Below, piece after piece: positions 24,985-34,911 of a stretch of DNA of 64,000 bases. Below the pieces are notes generated by a model that saw only the letters and a program-made list of their open reading frames with translations, had not been told where the DNA came from and searched no databases. Positions within the stretch are counted from its first letter, which is position 1. Every line of letters begins with the position of its first letter. The translations under genes and the position numbers were made by a program. The stretch comes from Hymenobacter armeniacus (GTDB lineage: Bacteria > Bacteroidota > Bacteroidia > Cytophagales > Hymenobacteraceae): NCBI RefSeq assembly GCF_014699055.1, contig NZ_JACXAC010000003.1, positions 248,001-312,000 on the forward strand. The letters run 5' to 3'.

Positions 24985-25791
24985 TTAAATAGCCGTCCAG
25001 CCGCCGTCCACCACCAGGTTGGCCCCGGTCATGTAGGCCGATGCATCCGAGGCCAGAAATACCACGGCGCCCTGGTAGTCGGTGGCCGCAGCCATGCGGC
25101 CCAGCGGCGTTTTGGCGCTGTATTGTTTGATGAAAAACGCGTCCTGGCTGTTCTCCACGCCGCCGGGCGAGAGCGTATTCACGCGCACGCCGGCCTGGCC
25201 CCAATAGGCTGCCAGGTAGCGCGTGAAATTCACCACCGCGCCCTTGGTCATGGGGTAGGAAGGGGACTTATAGAATGTTTGCTCGCCGGCCTCGTTGCGG
25301 TAGATGCTCTGGTCGGGCCCCACGAGGCCGTAGGTGCTGGCCACGTTGATGATGGAGCCGTGGCCCTGCTGCGCCATGGGCGTGCCAAACACCTGCGCCG
25401 CCAGAAACACCCCCGTCACGTTCACTTCCAATACTTTCTGAAACGTGGCCAGCGGGAAGTTCTCGAACTTGCTCAAATCGGCCGCCAGCGCGGGATTCTC
25501 GAACATGTCGTTGATGGCCGCGTTGTTCACCAGCACGTCGATGTGGCCGAACTGGGCCAGAATCTGGTCGCGCGCGGCGGCTAGGGAGGCCGGGTCGGTG
25601 ACGTTCACGGCCAGCGGCAGGTGAACGCCGCTGGGCAGTTCTGCCGCCACCGCGGCGCAGGCTTCGGCGTTGAGGTCGGCCACCACCACGTTGGCGCCGG
25701 CCTGGGCCAGCGCCTCGCAGTGCTTGCGGCCGATAAGCCCGCAGGCGCCGGTCACGATGGCCGTCTTGCCGGTCAAATCAAATAAGCTCAT
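24985..25791 (-). CDS. SDR family oxidoreductase
   Basis: A 268-residue short-chain dehydrogenase. NAD(P) motif TGACGLIG (14-21), NNAAIND, catalytic Ser in NVASTYG and YPMTK (Tyr-x3-Lys), ending GANLVVDGGWTAI. The insert with GPDQSIYRNEAGEQ after the Ser motif is typical of SDRs in sugar-acid clusters. It probably oxidises or reduces a sugar-nucleotide or free sugar intermediate. It is 3 nt downstream of the aminotransferase gene, so coupled. Confidence 0.9.
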   Translation of the reverse strand: MSLFDLTGKTAIVTGACGLIGRKHCEALAQAGANVVVADLNAEACAAVAAELPSGVHLPLAVNVTDPASLAAARDQILAQFGHIDVLVNNAAINDMFENPALAADLSKFENFPLATFQKVLEVNVTGVFLAAQVFGTPMAQQGHGSIINVASTYGLVGPDQSIYRNEAGEQTFYKSPSYPMTKGAVVNFTRYLAAYWGQAGVRVNTLSPGGVENSQDAFFIKQYSAKTPLGRMAAATDYQGAVVFLASDASAYMTGANLVVDGGWTAI

Positions 25792-25794
25792 GTA

Positions 25795-27129
<1,335 letters not shown>

Positions 27130-27142
27130 GGTTTAGAAGGAT

Positions 27143-27260
27143 GTAGAGACGCAATATTTTGCGTCTCGTCGTTGCTGATGGTGTTTGGGCTGCGAAGTAT
27201 CGTGTGGTTCGGTGTGATTCCGGTCGTTCAACGACGAGACGCAAAATATTGCGTCTCTAC
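27143..27260. repeat. Intergenic inverted repeat, GAGACGCAATATTTTGCGTCTC type
   Basis: Each arm is itself a near-palindrome, and the arms (27143-27174 and 27229-27260) mirror each other. The last arm supplies the TAG stop codon of the transketolase C-half (27257-27259). Related to the element at 4371. Confidence 0.9.
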
Positions 27261-28210
27261 TCCGCAAACTCGTTTTCGAGCACGGCCGGGCCTTCGGCAA
27301 TGGTATTGGCCGACTCGCCCAGATACTCCGTAATGCGGCGCGCGATGTGGTGGCCGGTGAAACCCTCGTATTCCAGCACCGCGCTCAGGCGGCCGGGGCG
27401 GTACCAGCGCTCCTCCAGAGCCAGCGGCAGCACGCGGGCCGTGAGCTGGTTACGCAGCAGTACCTCGGCCAGAATGGAGTAGAGGCCACCAGTGACGAAA
27501 TGGTCTTCCACCGTCACGATGAGCGAGCCGCGGCGCACCACCTCCAGCAGGGCCGCTTCGTCTACCGGCTTGAGGCTACGCAGGTTAATGAGGCCCACCG
27601 ACTTGCCCTGGGCCTGCAGCAGCTCGCGGGCCACCAGCGTTTGCTCGAAGAGCATGCCGTAGGTGAGAATGGTGATGTCGGTGCCCTCAGCCACGATTTC
27701 AGCTTTGCCCATTTCAAAAGGAGCGTGCTCGTAGGTGGCGGGACGGGTGTTAACGCGCACGTAAGCCGGCTGGGGCGAGGCCCAGATGGCGGGCAGCATG
27801 GCCAGCATGTCCTGCTCGTCGGCCGGGGCGAAAACCGTCATGCCGGGGATGCCGCGCATCAGGCTCACGTCCTCAATGGCCTGGTGCGTAGGGCCGTTGC
27901 CATCGGACAGGAAGCCGGGCACGAAACCGCTCAGCTTCACCGGCAGCTGGCCGATGCCCACATCGGTGCGGATGAATTCGAACGCCCGCAGCGTGAGGAA
28001 AGTGGCCAAGGCGTGCACCACCGGCACCCGCCCGCGCAGAGCCAGTCCGGCAGCGGCGCCAATCAGCGTTTGTTCCGTGATGCCGGTGTCGATGAAGCGC
28101 GGACCGAGTACAGCGGGCAGGTTGCGGATGAGGGCGCGGTTTTCGGCCGTCATCACCACAATGCGCTCATCGGCCAGGGCGGTTTGCTTGATTAGTTCTT
28201 CGTAGTTCAT
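27257..28210 (-). CDS. Transketolase C-terminal half
   Basis: A 317-residue protein with the pyrimidine-binding and C-terminal domains of transketolase/DXS-like enzymes: FIDTGITEQTLIGAAAGLALRG (catalytic Glu in ITEQ), the GFLSDGNGPTHQAIEDVSLMR loop, and VFAPADEQDM. It pairs with the N-half at 28348-29214 to make a split two-subunit thiamine-diphosphate enzyme. In a glycan cluster it would move two-carbon units to build an unusual aldose, which is inference. The stop codon lies inside a palindromic repeat. Confidence 0.9.
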   Translation of the reverse strand: MNYEELIKQTALADERIVVMTAENRALIRNLPAVLGPRFIDTGITEQTLIGAAAGLALRGRVPVVHALATFLTLRAFEFIRTDVGIGQLPVKLSGFVPGFLSDGNGPTHQAIEDVSLMRGIPGMTVFAPADEQDMLAMLPAIWASPQPAYVRVNTRPATYEHAPFEMGKAEIVAEGTDITILTYGMLFEQTLVARELLQAQGKSVGLINLRSLKPVDEAALLEVVRRGSLIVTVEDHFVTGGLYSILAEVLLRNQLTARVLPLALEERWYRPGRLSAVLEYEGFTGHHIARRITEYLGESANTIAEGPAVLENEFAE

Positions 28211-28237
28211 TGTCTGATTTGCCTGATTCGTTTAACG

Positions 28238-28337
28238 GTCATGCAGAGCGCAGCGAAGCATCTTGCTCGGGGAAGTAATCAATTAATATAACTACCATAA
28301 CGAAGCGGGCAAGACGCTTCGCTGCGCTCTGCATGAC
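28238..28337. repeat. Intergenic inverted repeat, GAGCGCAGCGAAG family, copy 2
   Basis: GTCATGCAGAGCGCAGCGAA at 28238 is mirrored by TTCGCTGCGCTCTGCATGAC ending at 28337. It lies between the two transketolase halves. Confidence 0.92.
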
Positions 28338-28347
28338 GTTCTTGATA

Positions 28348-29214
28348 TTAACGGACAGTCAGCGTTTCGCTCGTCAAAGTCGTGGCCACCTGGCTGTGCA
28401 GCTCGCGCAGCAGCTCCTCCACTTCCTCCGAAGAGAAATTGCAGAACCACCGGTCGGCGCGGGCTTCGATGCTGGGCAGGCCGCGGCCGCGCACCGTGTC
28501 GCAGATGATGACCGAGGGCTTAGAGCCCGAGAAGGGGAGGGCCGAGAAGGCGTCTTCCAACTGCGCGAAATCGTGGCCATCAATCCGGCGCACTTCGCAG
28601 CCGAAGGCCTCAAACTTGGGCGCCATGGGCTCCAGCGGGATGAGGTCTTCGGTGGCCACGTTGGCCTGGAAGTGGTTGCGGTCGACCACCAGCGTGAGGT
28701 TGTTGATTTTGTGCGCGCTGGCCACCAGCAGGCTTTCCCACACGGTGCCCTCGTTCAACTCGCCGTCGCCGGTGATGACAATGACCTTGTTGGCTTGGCC
28801 GCGCATCCGGCAGTCCATGGCCACGCCCAGGGCCACGCTGGGCAGGTGGCCCAGCGAGCCCGAATGGAATTCCACGCCCGGCACGTGGCGGTTGGGGTGC
28901 CAGTAAATGTGGTCGTCGGTGCTCAGGTGCTGGTCGAGGCGGACCTTGTCGAGGAAGCCGAGCTCCACGAAGGTGCCGTAGAGGGCCGGCACGTCGTGGC
29001 CCTTGCTCAGGAACAGGTAGTCGCGCGTGGGGTCCTGCAGGTTGTCGGGCCGCACGTTCAAAAACTCGCTGTAGAGGTAGACCAGCAAATCGGCGCAGCT
29101 CAGCGAAGCACCGGTGAAGCAGCCGCCGTCGGTGCTCAGGCGCACGATGTGCTCGCGCACCTTGAGGGCCATTTTCTCTAGTTTCTGTTGGGTCTCGGGA
29201 GTCATAAGGGGCAT
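28348..29214 (-). CDS. Transketolase N-terminal half
   Basis: A 288-residue thiamine-diphosphate-binding subunit. Motifs: YLFLSKGHDVPALY, HPNRHVPGVEFHSGSLGHLPSVALG, and the ThDP/Mg motif VITGDGELNEGTVWES ending at VVDRNHFQ. Two neighbouring ATGs (29214 and 29205) are possible; a TTG further up at 29238 is less likely. The split arrangement with the C-half is typical for bacterial and archaeal transketolase-like pairs. Lies 27 nt downstream of the cytidylyltransferase gene. Confidence 0.9.
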   Translation of the reverse strand: MPLMTPETQQKLEKMALKVREHIVRLSTDGGCFTGASLSCADLLVYLYSEFLNVRPDNLQDPTRDYLFLSKGHDVPALYGTFVELGFLDKVRLDQHLSTDDHIYWHPNRHVPGVEFHSGSLGHLPSVALGVAMDCRMRGQANKVIVITGDGELNEGTVWESLLVASAHKINNLTLVVDRNHFQANVATEDLIPLEPMAPKFEAFGCEVRRIDGHDFAQLEDAFSALPFSGSKPSVIICDTVRGRGLPSIEARADRWFCNFSSEEVEELLRELHSQVATTLTSETLTVR

Positions 29215-29241
29215 TGGGAGCAGCTCAAGCCGAAGCAAGTG

Positions 29242-30048
<807 letters not shown>

Positions 30049-30173
30049 AGAACAGCAGTTACGCTACCGCGTAGGCGGTCAGCAAACGGAAATACGCTAA
30101 AATTAGCCGGACAAAATGCGCCCGTCCGGGCAAGTGCTTGGCTAATAAAATATTAAAATAGTGCCGCCCGTGC

Positions 30174-31250
30174 CTAGCCCGCTACCGGGGAGGCCGCCGC
30201 CGGCGCGGTGGCGGCAAAGGCCTCGGCATCGTGCTGCCGCAGAAAGGCCGGCCCGCTGCCTTCAAACCGGCTAAAGCCCCGGCAAATGGCCGCAATGCGC
30301 CGGGCCGAGGTGCCGCCGTTCTGCCAGGGCAGCTTGCGCCGGAGGTCGTCCACGTCAAAGTAGGAGTGCACGGGCTTGCCCAGGGCCAGGCCCACGTACA
30401 CCACGGTCGAGTATTGGGTGATGAGCTCCACGCAGTTGGCAATCATGTGGTCGGTGTTGCCGTCGGTGAAGATGAGCGTGCCGGGCGGGGCGTGCTCCTT
30501 GATTTCATCCACGGCGCGGGGCAGTTCCTCGTTGGGGTGCAGCTTGAAGGCCAGCGGGCGGCCGTTGGCGATGCGGGCGCACTCCCGAATGAACTTGGGC
30601 CGGTTTTCGGGCGTGAAGGTTTCGCGCAGGTCGGAGGTGGCCACCAGCACGTAGCCGCGGTGCGGAAAGTCATTCTGGCGCACCTGTTCGATGTTGTCGA
30701 AATTGGGAATGCCCGTCACCACGAGCTTGCCGCGGTCCACGCCCACGCGCTCGAAGTGTTTGGCATAGCCTTCCGACGCCACGCAGTAAATGTCGCAGCA
30801 GTTGTTCATGCCGTTCAGGGCCGTGCCGATGGCCAGAATGGGGTAGCGCGTGAAGCGCTTCACCAGCCGGGCCCACACGTTGAGCGGGTCGGTCATGCCC
30901 TCCTGCACAAACACGGTTTTGGTGCGCCGAATCAGGGGCCAGGGCACAATCACGTCGGAGCAGCACACGACGAGGTCGTACTGGTTGTGGAAGACGCGGG
31001 CCTCAAAATCGTTTTTCAGGCCGTGCTCGGCCAGGTACTTATCGGCCTTGTCCTTGATTTTGCCCGTGACGATGGTTTTATCGAGCCCGCCCGTCCAGAG
31101 CAGAAACTTGTAGAAAGGGCGCTGCCAGCCGTCGTAGTACAGCTGGCTGAAGTAGGGGTCGAACTCGTCGTCCAGCAGCTGCGCAATTTGATGCATCTGC
31201 GTGGTTTGGTTGGGCGAGCCGATGAGGAACAACGCTTTTTTTCGGGACAT
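30174..31250 (-). CDS. Putative GT-B-fold glycosyltransferase-like protein
   Basis: A 358-residue protein. The N-terminus MSRKKALFLIGSPNQTTQM and the C-terminal half (RGYVLVATSDLRETF, FKLHPNEELPRAV, ITQYSTVVYVGLALGKPVHSY) resemble GT-B proteins such as CDP-glycerol transferases and UDP-GlcNAc 2-epimerase relatives. It could transfer the CMP-activated sugar made by this cluster, or act as an epimerase; sequence reading does not decide. The ATG at 31250 is preferred over longer in-frame starts, which read through the promoter of the divergent gene. A TACCTTGC stretch near 31371 could be its promoter. Confidence 0.65.
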   Translation of the reverse strand: MSRKKALFLIGSPNQTTQMHQIAQLLDDEFDPYFSQLYYDGWQRPFYKFLLWTGGLDKTIVTGKIKDKADKYLAEHGLKNDFEARVFHNQYDLVVCCSDVIVPWPLIRRTKTVFVQEGMTDPLNVWARLVKRFTRYPILAIGTALNGMNNCCDIYCVASEGYAKHFERVGVDRGKLVVTGIPNFDNIEQVRQNDFPHRGYVLVATSDLRETFTPENRPKFIRECARIANGRPLAFKLHPNEELPRAVDEIKEHAPPGTLIFTDGNTDHMIANCVELITQYSTVVYVGLALGKPVHSYFDVDDLRRKLPWQNGGTSARRIAAICRGFSRFEGSGPAFLRQHDAEAFAATAPAAASPVAG

Positions 31251-31484
31251 GCAGGAAACAGATGAAGCGGCCAAACCGGTACCATGCCCCCGCCCACGCC
31301 CGGCGGCCGGGCCCGGGGCAGCCGGTTCCGAAGGGCAATTTGCCGCGTAGCGGCCGAAACAGGGACGAGGCAAGGTACAGCGCCGGAGGCAAAATAAGTG
31401 CGCGCCCGTGACGACCAGAAGCGGTTTTGCCGACGCAATTGCAGCGGCAAGTCGTCCTTGCTTTGGCGGGCTCGGGGGCGGGTT

Positions 31485-31492
31485 TATCTTTG
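31485..31492 (+). promoter_or_regulatory. -7 promoter box of the sce7726 gene
   Basis: TATCTTTG, exact TAnnTTTG, 8 nt before the ATG at 31501. Confidence 0.6.
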
Positions 31493-31500
31493 AAGTTGCC

Positions 31501-32136
31501 ATGAACGACCCGGAAATCCGCGCCCTGCTCTACCCGCTCCTCACGGGGGGCGTGCACATCAACGAGCTGCCCACCGGCACCACCCGGGCCGACGTGGTGC
31601 ACATCACCGAGCATTTCATGCACGGCTACGAGGTGAAGGGCGACGGCGACACCCTGCAGCGCGTGGCCAACCAGCTGCGCTGCTACGGCGAAGTCTACGA
31701 TTTTGTCACCTTCATCGTCACCGAAAAGCACCTGGCCAAGCTGCTGCCGCTGCTGCCCGAGTGGGTGGGCGTGCACGTGGCCGCGCCCGGGGGCTTGCGC
31801 GTGCACCGGGCCGCCTGCTACAACGCCACGGTGGCCCCGGCCCCGCTCGCGAAGCTGATTTTGCTGGAGGAAGTGAAGCAGTTTCTGCTGGCGCGGGGCC
31901 TGGCCGGGGCCAGCACCCTGCGCGGGGCCGAAATCGGCCGGTTTTTGCGCACCACCAACCTGGTGCCGCTCTCGGCGCTGGCGCAGTACGTGCGCGAGCG
32001 CCTCATGGCCCGCCTGCCCGAGCGCCTGCTCATGCGCGCCGAGCGCAAGGCCGAGCGCGAGCGCCTGCCCCCGCGCCGCAAGCCCAAAGCCCGGCGCAAA
32101 AAGCCGGCCGCCAAGAAAAAAGCCCGCGCCGTGTAG
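31501..32136 (+). CDS. sce7726 family protein
   Basis: A 211-residue protein. The first 130 residues match the sce7726 family pattern: MNDPEIRALLY, TTRADVVHI, HGYEVKGDGDTLQRV, YDFVTFIVTEKHLAKLLP and WVGVHVA. The spacing of Asp in RADVV to Glu-x-Lys in YEVK is what a PD-(D/E)XK nuclease core looks like, so nucleic-acid cleavage is possible but not established for the family. The C-terminal 40 residues are Lys/Arg-rich, suiting nucleic-acid contact. The start at 31501 follows an exact promoter box; the frame extends to 31408 without support. Confidence 0.8.
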   Translation: MNDPEIRALLYPLLTGGVHINELPTGTTRADVVHITEHFMHGYEVKGDGDTLQRVANQLRCYGEVYDFVTFIVTEKHLAKLLPLLPEWVGVHVAAPGGLRVHRAACYNATVAPAPLAKLILLEEVKQFLLARGLAGASTLRGAEIGRFLRTTNLVPLSALAQYVRERLMARLPERLLMRAERKAERERLPPRRKPKARRKKPAAKKKARAV

Positions 32137-32187
32137 CCCCGCGAGCTGCCGGCAGGACCCGGCGAACCGCCGTCGCGGTGGCCCTGG

Positions 32188-32970
32188 CTACTTCTTTTTC
32201 AGGGCGGCGGCCACGGCCTGGTTCAGCAGGGGCTCCATCACGCGGTAGCCGGCCAGGTTAGGATGCACGCCGTCGGGGCCGTAGGCTTTTTTCAGGCCCT
32301 GGGCCTCATCGGCAAGGGCGGTGTGAAAATCCAGGTACACAAACCGTTGCTGGTCGGCGTAGGCTTTGATTTGCCGGTTGAGGGCCACGATTTTTGGGGC
32401 CGGCTGCAGGCCTTTGCGCCACCAGAAGTCGGCGGCCGGCGTCACCGAGGCCAGCACCACCCGAACGCCGTGGGCCCGGGCCAGCTCGGCCATGGTCATG
32501 AGGTTGTTGAGGGTGGTTTGCGGGGAGTAGGGGCCGCTGTTTTCGGCCACGTCGTTGATGCCGCCCAAGATGACCACCACGGCCGGGCGCAGGTTCAGCA
32601 CGTCGGCCCGGAAGCGCACCAGCAGCTTGCTCGAGGTTTGCCCGCTGATGCCGCGCCCCACGTACTCATAGGGCTTGCCGCCAAAAAAAGCCGAGTCGGC
32701 CTTCACCCAGCCTTCGGTGATGGAATTGCCGATGATGACCACGCGGGGCACGCCGGGCGTGGGCGCGGGCAGGCGCTGGTTGGCCGCGGCGTAGCGCTGC
32801 AGGTAGGCCCAGTCGTTGCGCAGCAGGTAGTCCTGCTGGCGGGCGTAGGCCTCGTCGGCCGCTTTTTTGGCCGCATCGGGGGCGGCGGGCTGCTGGGCAC
32901 GGGCGGCCAAGGGCAACAGCAGGGCGGCCGCCAGCAGCCAGGCCGGCAGGGACGCAGTGAAGGAAGGCAT
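32188..32970 (-). CDS. Secreted SGNH/GDSL hydrolase
   Basis: A 260-residue exported esterase/lipase-like enzyme: signal LPAWLLAAALLLPLAARAQ, then block I GNSITEGW (Ser nucleophile), block II GISGQTSS, block III GGINDV and block V DGVHPN with the catalytic Asp/His. Such enzymes deacetylate glycans or cleave esters in the periplasm. Monocistronic with its own TAGTTTCG box 22 nt upstream. Confidence 0.92.
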   Translation of the reverse strand: MPSFTASLPAWLLAAALLLPLAARAQQPAAPDAAKKAADEAYARQQDYLLRNDWAYLQRYAAANQRLPAPTPGVPRVVIIGNSITEGWVKADSAFFGGKPYEYVGRGISGQTSSKLLVRFRADVLNLRPAVVVILGGINDVAENSGPYSPQTTLNNLMTMAELARAHGVRVVLASVTPAADFWWRKGLQPAPKIVALNRQIKAYADQQRFVYLDFHTALADEAQGLKKAYGPDGVHPNLAGYRVMEPLLNQAVAAALKKK

Positions 32971-32992
32971 GGGTACGTGGTGTTGAACTGCC

Positions 32993-33000
32993 CGAAACTA
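32993..33000 (-). promoter_or_regulatory. -7 promoter box of the SGNH hydrolase gene
   Basis: TAGTTTCG on the minus strand, 22 nt before the ATG at 32970. Confidence 0.45.
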
Positions 33001-33083
33001 GCATTCGGGGCCTAATTGTCATTGCGGCCAAGCACAAGCCACAACACACGATGCGGCCGCTGGCCTGCTGGGCCAAAACAAAA

Positions 33084-33109
33084 AGTCCCGGTCGTAATCG
33101 ACCGGGACT
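33084..33109 (-). terminator. Terminator of the tRNA-like gene
   Basis: AGTCCCGGTCG pairs with CGACCGGGACT over a 4-nt loop; on the minus strand it is followed by TTTTTGTTTT. Confidence 0.92.
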
Positions 33110-33113
33110 CAGG

Positions 33114-33189
33114 CTGTGAAGAGAGGACTCGAACCTCTAATTGTACTAGCGAGATAGGCTAGCGCGTCTGCCAATTCCGCCACCCCACA
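33114..33189 (-). tRNA. Leucine-type tRNA body with an ATC anticodon (non-standard)
   Basis: Cloverleaf on the minus strand: acceptor TGTGGGG/CTTCACA (two G-U pairs), class II-like D-arm GCG..CGC with GGAATTGGCAGA loop, anticodon stem CTAGC/GCTAG with loop CTATCTC, only 7 nt in the variable region, T-arm AGAGG/CCTCT with TTCGAGT. Positions 34-36 read ATC, which would be an Asp anticodon with A34 and does not fit the Leu-like body. The extra flanking C and G (33190 and 33114) could pair to make an 8-bp acceptor. A promoter and terminator flank it, so it is probably expressed. Amino-acid identity unresolved. Confidence 0.7.
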
Positions 33190-33201
33190 GTGTTGACGAT
33201 G

Positions 33202-33234
33202 CAAATTTAAGGCAATAATTGGTTGAAAGGCAAA
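33202..33234 (-). promoter_or_regulatory. Promoter of the tRNA-like gene
   Basis: On the minus strand TTTG (33234-33231) and TAAATTTG (33209-33202) are 21 bp apart; the latter ends 12 nt before the tRNA 5' end. Confidence 0.65.
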
Positions 33235-33256
33235 TAGTTGGCTGAAATAAATTTTT

Positions 33257-33268
33257 GTGAGTACTCAC
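33257..33268. promoter_or_regulatory. 12-bp palindrome GTGAGTACTCAC, copy 1
   Basis: Perfect palindrome in the non-coding stretch between the tRNA-like gene and dinB. The identical 12-mer occurs at 62495-62506. TetR-type operators often look like this; no regulator is assigned. Confidence 0.4.
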
Positions 33269-33327
33269 GCATCTTGTAAAAATGCGAGTAAAACGGCTTC
33301 GTTTTTCAGCGGCGCAAACCCCGCTAT

Positions 33328-33387
33328 TTAGTCCGAATCCAACATTAAGCCCGGCGCAGCGTCATTGTTGTTTTTCATTCGGACTAA
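33328..33387 (-). other. Candidate small transcript with micro-ORF enclosed by an inverted repeat
   Basis: An 11-bp perfect inverted repeat (TTAGTCCGAAT at 33328-33338, ATTCGGACTAA at 33377-33387) encloses a 16-codon minus-strand ORF starting at 33378, MKNNNDAAPGLMLDSD, whose TAA stop is the end of the repeat. A promoter lies upstream (33391-33421). It could be a small RNA with a long stem, a leader peptide, or chance. Confidence 0.35.
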
Positions 33388-33390
33388 GGC

Positions 33391-33421
33391 CAAAAGTAGC
33401 ATTTCTGCAAAGCACCCCCAA
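33391..33421 (-). promoter_or_regulatory. Promoter for the candidate small transcript
   Basis: On the minus strand TTG (33421-33419), 20 bp, then TACTTTTG (33398-33391), an exact TAnnTTTG box, 12 nt before the micro-ORF ATG. Confidence 0.5.
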
Positions 33422-33525
33422 TTTTGTTTTTCTTGAAAAGACAAAATCCTTTGCGTGATATGTTCAATAAACAAGTTTGCCGGGTTTGGCGAAAACGAGT
33501 GTGGGCCGCCGGCGGGAGCGGTTGG

Positions 33526-33533
33526 TATCTTCG
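33526..33533 (+). promoter_or_regulatory. -7 promoter box of dinB
   Basis: TATCTTCG, 23 nt before the ATG at 33557. Confidence 0.5.
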
Positions 33534-33556
33534 CGGGCCCAAAAAGCCGCCCGTCG

Positions 33557-34636
33557 ATGAGCACCTTTCCCCTCCGTAAAATCATCCATCTTGACATGGA
33601 TGCGTTTTATGCCTCGGTGGAGCAGCGCGACAACCCCGAGCTGCGCGGCCGGCCCGTGGCCGTGGGCGGGGCCCGGGAGCGGGGCGTGGTAGCGGCGGCC
33701 AGCTACGAAGCTCGCGCGTTTGGGGTGCGCTCGGCCATGCCCTCGGTCACGGCCTTGCGCAAGTGCCCGGAACTCCTGTTTGTGCCGCCCCGCTTCGCGG
33801 TGTATAAAGAGGTGTCGCGCCAGATTCGGGCCATTTTTGCCGAATACACGCCGCTCATCGAGCCCGTGTCGTTGGACGAGGCCTACCTCGACGTGACGCA
33901 CAACCTCAAGCGGCTGGATTCGGCCACCCAGATTGCGCGCGAAATCCGGGCCAAAATTTTGGCTGAAACCCAGCTTACGGCCTCGGCGGGCATTTCCTAC
34001 AATAAGTTCCTGGCCAAGCTGGCCTCCGATTACCGCAAGCCCAACGGCCAGTTTGTGGTGCGGCCCGAGCAGGGGCTGGCCTTTGTGGAGGGGCTGGCGG
34101 TGGGGCAGTTTCACGGCGTGGGGCCGGTCACGGCGGCCAAGATGAACCAGCTGGGCATTTTCACCGGGGCCGATTTGCGGGCCCAGCCCGTGGAGTTTTT
34201 GCAGCAGCACTTTGGCAAAGCCGGGCGCTACTACCACGCCATTGCCCGCGCCGAAGACCACCGGCCGGTGGAGGCCGACCGCCTGCGCAAGTCGGTGGGT
34301 TCCGAAACCACCTTTGCCAGCGACCTCACCGCCTTCGCCGACCTGCTCGACGGCCTGCGCCCTTCCATTGAGGAAGTGTGGGAGTACTGCCAGCGCTCGG
34401 GCATTCTGGGCCGCACCGTGACGGTGAAAGTGAAGTTTGCCGACTTCCAGCAAATCACGCGCAGCCGCAGCGCCGTGGGGCCCATCCCCAACCAGGGCGT
34501 GTTGGAGCGCATTTGCCGCGAGCTGGTGGAAGGGCTTTTCCCGCTGCCCAAGGGCGTGCGGCTGCTGGGCGTCACGCTCTCGAACCTGGACACGGGCCAG
34601 CCCGCCGCCGGGCGCCAGCTCACGCTGAGCTTTTGA
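33557..34636 (+). CDS. dinB: DNA polymerase IV (Y-family)
   Basis: Translesion DNA polymerase of 359 residues. Palm motifs: IIHLDMDAFYASVEQRD (metal Asp) and EPVSLDEAYLDVT (second catalytic Asp/Glu); the helix-hairpin-helix with GVGPVTAAKMNQLGI and the little-finger domain follow. It ends QLTLSF rather than with an obvious extended beta-clamp motif. The start at 33557 gives the normal N-terminus; a longer frame begins at 33455 but precedes the promoter box. Confidence 0.97.
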   Translation: MSTFPLRKIIHLDMDAFYASVEQRDNPELRGRPVAVGGARERGVVAAASYEARAFGVRSAMPSVTALRKCPELLFVPPRFAVYKEVSRQIRAIFAEYTPLIEPVSLDEAYLDVTHNLKRLDSATQIAREIRAKILAETQLTASAGISYNKFLAKLASDYRKPNGQFVVRPEQGLAFVEGLAVGQFHGVGPVTAAKMNQLGIFTGADLRAQPVEFLQQHFGKAGRYYHAIARAEDHRPVEADRLRKSVGSETTFASDLTAFADLLDGLRPSIEEVWEYCQRSGILGRTVTVKVKFADFQQITRSRSAVGPIPNQGVLERICRELVEGLFPLPKGVRLLGVTLSNLDTGQPAAGRQLTLSF

Positions 34637-34911
34637 GAAGGCTGGAGCACGCCACGTGCGGGGTTGTGCATTGGGTTTTTGTGCGGCAAGTGCTGGAAAA
34701 GTGACTCAAAAGCCCAAAAAAATTGTAGTAGAAAATATAGTCGCGCTTTCTACCCGTGGCGGTATTCATTTCCGCAACCCAACCGATTACCTTGCCGACC
34801 TTAGCCGCTTGGCCAGCTTGATTTTGGCAAGGTTCTGGCCTTCTTTCGCGCACCGGGCCGCTTTTTGGCTGGTCCGGGCAACCCTACCTGACTTCTAACC
34901 ATCTCCCTCGC

